Shown here: one piece after another, positions 15,339 to 17,296 of the stretch | How positions within the stretch are numbered: the first letter of the stretch is position 1 | Layout: each line of letters starts with the position of its first letter | NCBI GenBank assembly: GCA_964386465.1 | Contig: CAYLTU010000113.1 | Span: forward strand, 1-17,296 | DNA length: 17,296 nucleotides | Direction: 5' to 3' | Origin: GCA-2717185 sp964386465 | GTDB lineage: Bacteria > Pseudomonadota > Alphaproteobacteria > UBA8366 > GCA-2717185 | The notes under the pieces: model-generated | The model's database searches: none | What the model saw: only the letters and a program-made list of their open reading frames with translations | What the model was told of the DNA's origin: nothing | Made by a program: the position numbers and the translations under genes

Positions 15339-17102
15339 ATGAGCGAAGTAGATTTTTTATCCGACCTATCGTTCGAAAACGTTCGTCGGCACATGGAGCA
15401 CATATGCTTGGAAATCCCCTCACGGCTGGCGGGAACAGAGAACGCGCGCCGCGCGGCGGAATTCAATGCCAAAGCGCTAACGGAACACGGGATCGCCGCG
15501 GAAGTCCACGATCTGCCGGGTCTGGTCAGCTTCCCGGAACCGACGATGCTGCGGGTCGTCAGCGAACCGCAGGAAGCGATAGAGGCCTTTACTTGCGGCC
15601 ATAGCCTACCGACGGGACCTGAAGGGATCGGAGGCGAGTTGGTTTATGTCGGCTCCGGCGCGGAGTCCGACTACAGCGGCAAAAAGGTCGCCGGAAAGAT
15701 CATTCTGACGGAAACTTCGTACCATCCGGCACGCCACGAGAAGCTTCGGATCGCAGCCGGCAAGGGCGTAATCGGCGTGGTGCTGATGAACTGGGGACCG
15801 GCCGACAACGAGGCCGTGCCCTTCGGTTCGGTGAAGCCCGCCTGGGGCAACCCCACGCGGGAGACGATCAAGACCGAAATGCCGGCCCTTCCGGCGGTCG
15901 GGATCGCCCGCACCGCCGGACTGCGGCTCAAGGAGCAATGCGAACGAGGCGCCGTCCGGGTCCGCTTTCAAGCCATCGTCGAGAATGGCTGGCGCGACAT
16001 TCAGGTCACTTCGGCCGACGTGCAGAGCCCGCAAAGCGACGATTTCATCCTGCTGGGCGGTCATCAGGACTCCTGGTTCGGGCAGGCGGCGACCGACAAC
16101 GCAGCCGGCAACGCCTGTATCGTCGAACTGGCGCGCGTCATAAATCTGCACCGCGAAAAATTGCGCCGCGGCCTGGTCTGCGGGTTCTGGACCGCGCACG
16201 AGACGGGAACGATGGTCGGTTCGGCCTGGTTCGCGGACCGCAACTGGGATCGGCTGCGCAAGCATGGCTGCGCCTATATTCAGATCGATCAACCCGCCTG
16301 CGTCGGCACGACGCGCTGGGGTACGGGATCCAACGTGCAATTGCGCCGTTTCCATCAGTCCGTCGAAGACAGGCACCTCGGCAACATGGAATATTATTGG
16401 CACCGTTTGCCGAAAGGCGGCGACGCGTCCTTTATGGGATTAGGTATCCCGGCCATGTACGGCATCGGGCACTACACCGAACAGGAGCTGAAAGAGACCG
16501 GACTGGCGCGGCTCGGCTGGTGGCACCATTCGATCGAATGCAACATGGATAAGATCGACCTCGACTTCCTGGCCACCCACCTGAAGGTCTACGCCGGTTA
16601 CCTCTGGGGCTTATGCACCCAAGCCGTCCTGCCTTATGACTTTACCGATGCGGCCGATCAGTTCGTCGACCGCCTGTCGGACCTTCAGGAACCCGGACAA
16701 TCCATCGGACTCGACGGCGCTCTCGAAAGCGCGCGGGATTTCCGTGAAGCCGCTACGATGTTCGACGCGGCGGCGGAAGACTGGCGCGGGCGTTATGGAA
16801 AGGACGCAACGGTCGACGACGCGCCGGCGGCGGCACTCAACGAAGCGATGAAGCGGGTCAACCGGCTGCTCATCCCGCTCGCCAGTACGGCAAAGGGCAG
16901 CTACGGCCACGACCCGTACGGCTACACGCCACAAGGCAGTATGATCCCGGTGCTGTATGACGTCCCGGAACTGGCCGATATGCCCGACGGAGAAGATCGC
17001 TGGATGCTGGAGACCGAACTGGTGCGGGCGCGAAACCTAGTCGCCGATACGATGACCGACGCGGCCGCGACCCTTCGCGAGACGGTAGATCGGATCGACT
17101 AG
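15339..17102 (+). CDS. PA-domain M28-family peptidase homologue
   Basis: 587-residue zinc-peptidase homologue without a signal peptide, so probably cytoplasmic. A protease-associated (PA) domain spans about 90-200 (VGSGAESDYSGKKVAGKIIL), then the M28 core. Candidate zinc ligands: H242 and D244-D253 (GGHQDSWFGQAATDNAAGN), E288, D317 (AYIQID) and H396 or H397 (GWWHHSIE). Where M28 enzymes have the adjacent Glu-Glu (catalytic base plus ligand), this protein has WTAHETGTMVGS: one Glu preceded by His. Zinc binding is thus plausible but classic M28 catalysis is uncertain. The start ATG at 15339 is preferred over ATG 15333 because GAGGG (15328-15332) is 6 bases away from it but directly touches the other. 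About 170 C-terminal residues form a helical domain of unknown role. Monocistronic. Confidence 0.85.
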   Translation: MSEVDFLSDLSFENVRRHMEHICLEIPSRLAGTENARRAAEFNAKALTEHGIAAEVHDLPGLVSFPEPTMLRVVSEPQEAIEAFTCGHSLPTGPEGIGGELVYVGSGAESDYSGKKVAGKIILTETSYHPARHEKLRIAAGKGVIGVVLMNWGPADNEAVPFGSVKPAWGNPTRETIKTEMPALPAVGIARTAGLRLKEQCERGAVRVRFQAIVENGWRDIQVTSADVQSPQSDDFILLGGHQDSWFGQAATDNAAGNACIVELARVINLHREKLRRGLVCGFWTAHETGTMVGSAWFADRNWDRLRKHGCAYIQIDQPACVGTTRWGTGSNVQLRRFHQSVEDRHLGNMEYYWHRLPKGGDASFMGLGIPAMYGIGHYTEQELKETGLARLGWWHHSIECNMDKIDLDFLATHLKVYAGYLWGLCTQAVLPYDFTDAADQFVDRLSDLQEPGQSIGLDGALESARDFREAATMFDAAAEDWRGRYGKDATVDDAPAAALNEAMKRVNRLLIPLASTAKGSYGHDPYGYTPQGSMIPVLYDVPELADMPDGEDRWMLETELVRARNLVADTMTDAAATLRETVDRID

Positions 17103-17105
17103 TTG

Positions 17106-17217
17106 TTAGATTGTAACCACCAGACTCCATTTCCGACTAGATCTCAGGTCCAGGCCAGGGGACATCGCTTCCCCTTCAATATCTGACCTGCCGAACGTTA
17201 CCGTGTTTTCGTCAAAG
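17106..17217 (-). CDS. C-terminal end of an unidentified gene interrupted by a group II intron (3' exon)
   Basis: Reading away from the predicted intron 3' splice site, one frame stays open for 36 codons and ends in TAA (17106-17108); the two other frames have early stops. The peptide starts FDENTVTFGRSDIEGE and ends LRSSRKWSLVVTI and looks like ordinary protein, but I recognise no family. The stop is 3 bases from the M28 stop, matching the tight tail-to-tail packing of other convergent pairs in this window, which supports a real gene. Chance alone could keep a frame open over this length, so confidence is moderate. The 5' exon should lie beyond the intron, outside the window. Confidence 0.45.
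17157..17175 (+). terminator. Weak hairpin downstream of M28 gene
   Basis: AGGGGA (17157-17162) can pair with TCCCCT (17170-17175) around a 7-base loop, 54 bases after the M28 stop. No T-run follows (TTCAAT). It also lies inside the putative minus-strand exon, so it may be fortuitous. Confidence 0.2.
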
Positions 17218-17222
17218 ATGGC

Positions 17223-17256
17223 GAGTCGCCCGGGGGACTCCCACCCCCAGGCGCTC
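17223..17256 (-). ncRNA. Group II intron domain VI with bulged branch-point A
   Basis: On the minus strand the fold is GAG-CUC at the base, a bulged A on the 3' side (complement of 17226), then CGCC-GGCG, a U-G pair, GGGGG-CCCCC and a 7-base loop. The unpaired A is the expected nucleophile for lariat formation. Confidence 0.85.
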
Positions 17257-17259
17257 CCA

Positions 17260-17293
17260 GAACCGTACGTGAACCTCTCGACTCATACGGCTC
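17260..17293 (-). ncRNA. Group II intron domain V (catalytic hairpin)
   Basis: Exactly 34 nt on the minus strand, beginning GAGCCGTATGAG and ending ACGTACGGTTC. Folds as 9 bp, a 2-base bulge (AC), 5 bp and a GAGA (GNRA) tetraloop. It contains the AGC catalytic triad at positions 2-4. This is the most conserved part of group II ribozymes and closely resembles domain V of well-studied bacterial introns such as Ll.LtrB. Confidence 0.92.
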
Positions 17294-17296
17294 CCG

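Larger units (their letters stand above)
17218..17296 (-). mobile_element. Group II intron, 3' end (rest beyond right edge)
   Basis: The minus strand contains the two 3' domains of a group II intron in the right order, spacing and orientation: domain V (17293 to 17260), a TGG linker, domain VI (17256 to 17223), then GCCAT ending at 17218, where the final AT fits the AY rule for the 3' splice site. The branch-point A (complement of 17226) lies 8 bases before this end. The 34-nt domain V with 2-nt bulge matches ordinary IIA/IIB-like bacterial introns. Domains I-IV, including any reverse transcriptase/maturase in domain IV, would be to the right. Such introns are self-splicing ribozymes and retroelements. 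Intron identity is firm; whether the whole is intact is unknown. Confidence 0.88.

Noticed and set aside
17103..17217. Insertion-sequence end or direct repeats at the right edge
   Set aside because: No terminal inverted repeat or transposase piece seen; the open frame plus group II intron domains explain this stretch better.

Overview
The window is a gene-dense, GC-rich stretch of bacterial chromosome. Gene style (TTG and GTG starts, 3-20 base gaps), a C-terminally extended PPK1, a CobC-type cobalamin enzyme, a CMD/HyuA/HyuB cluster and a DUF1028 protein all suggest an alphaproteobacterium, perhaps of the Rhodospirillales type. The lineage is an inference from protein style; no rRNA or other marker is present.

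Layout. (1) 1-4288, plus strand: the end of an acyl-CoA catabolic operon with an AMP-forming acyl-CoA ligase (5' end outside the window), a crotonase-family hydratase, an SDR dehydrogenase and an acyl-CoA dehydrogenase. Together they could activate a carboxylic acid, dehydrogenate it, hydrate it and oxidise the hydroxyl; no thiolase or ring-opening hydrolase is visible. (2) 4289-6139: an AT-richer gap, then a soluble GAF-PAS hybrid-free histidine kinase whose obvious coding region has no ATG/GTG/TTG at its natural start. (3) 6154-6492, minus: a small DksA/TraR-type zinc-finger protein, tail to tail with the kinase. (4) 6624-11098, plus: a carboxymuconolactone-decarboxylase-like protein, HyuA and HyuB (hydantoinase/oxoprolinase family) and a 58-residue two-helix membrane protein, tightly packed and probably one operon. 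(5) 11121-11825, minus: a DUF1028 Ntn-hydrolase-like protein, divergent from (6) cobC (11926-12918, plus), which abuts, with no base between stop codons, (7) ppk1 (12919-15156, minus). (8) 15339-17102, plus: a cytoplasmic PA-domain M28 metallopeptidase homologue with an altered active-site Glu-Glu motif.

The right edge is the most unexpected part. Positions 17218-17296 are the 3' end of a group II intron on the minus strand: a textbook 34-nt domain V, a 3-nt linker and a domain VI hairpin with a bulged branch-point A eight bases before the predicted 3' splice site. The 112 bases after that splice site form one open frame ending only 3 bases from the M28 stop codon, so the intron appears to interrupt a protein-coding gene. 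The 5' part of the intron, any reverse transcriptase ORF and the 5' exon lie beyond the window.

I see no CRISPR array, tRNA, rRNA, prophage or complete insertion sequence.
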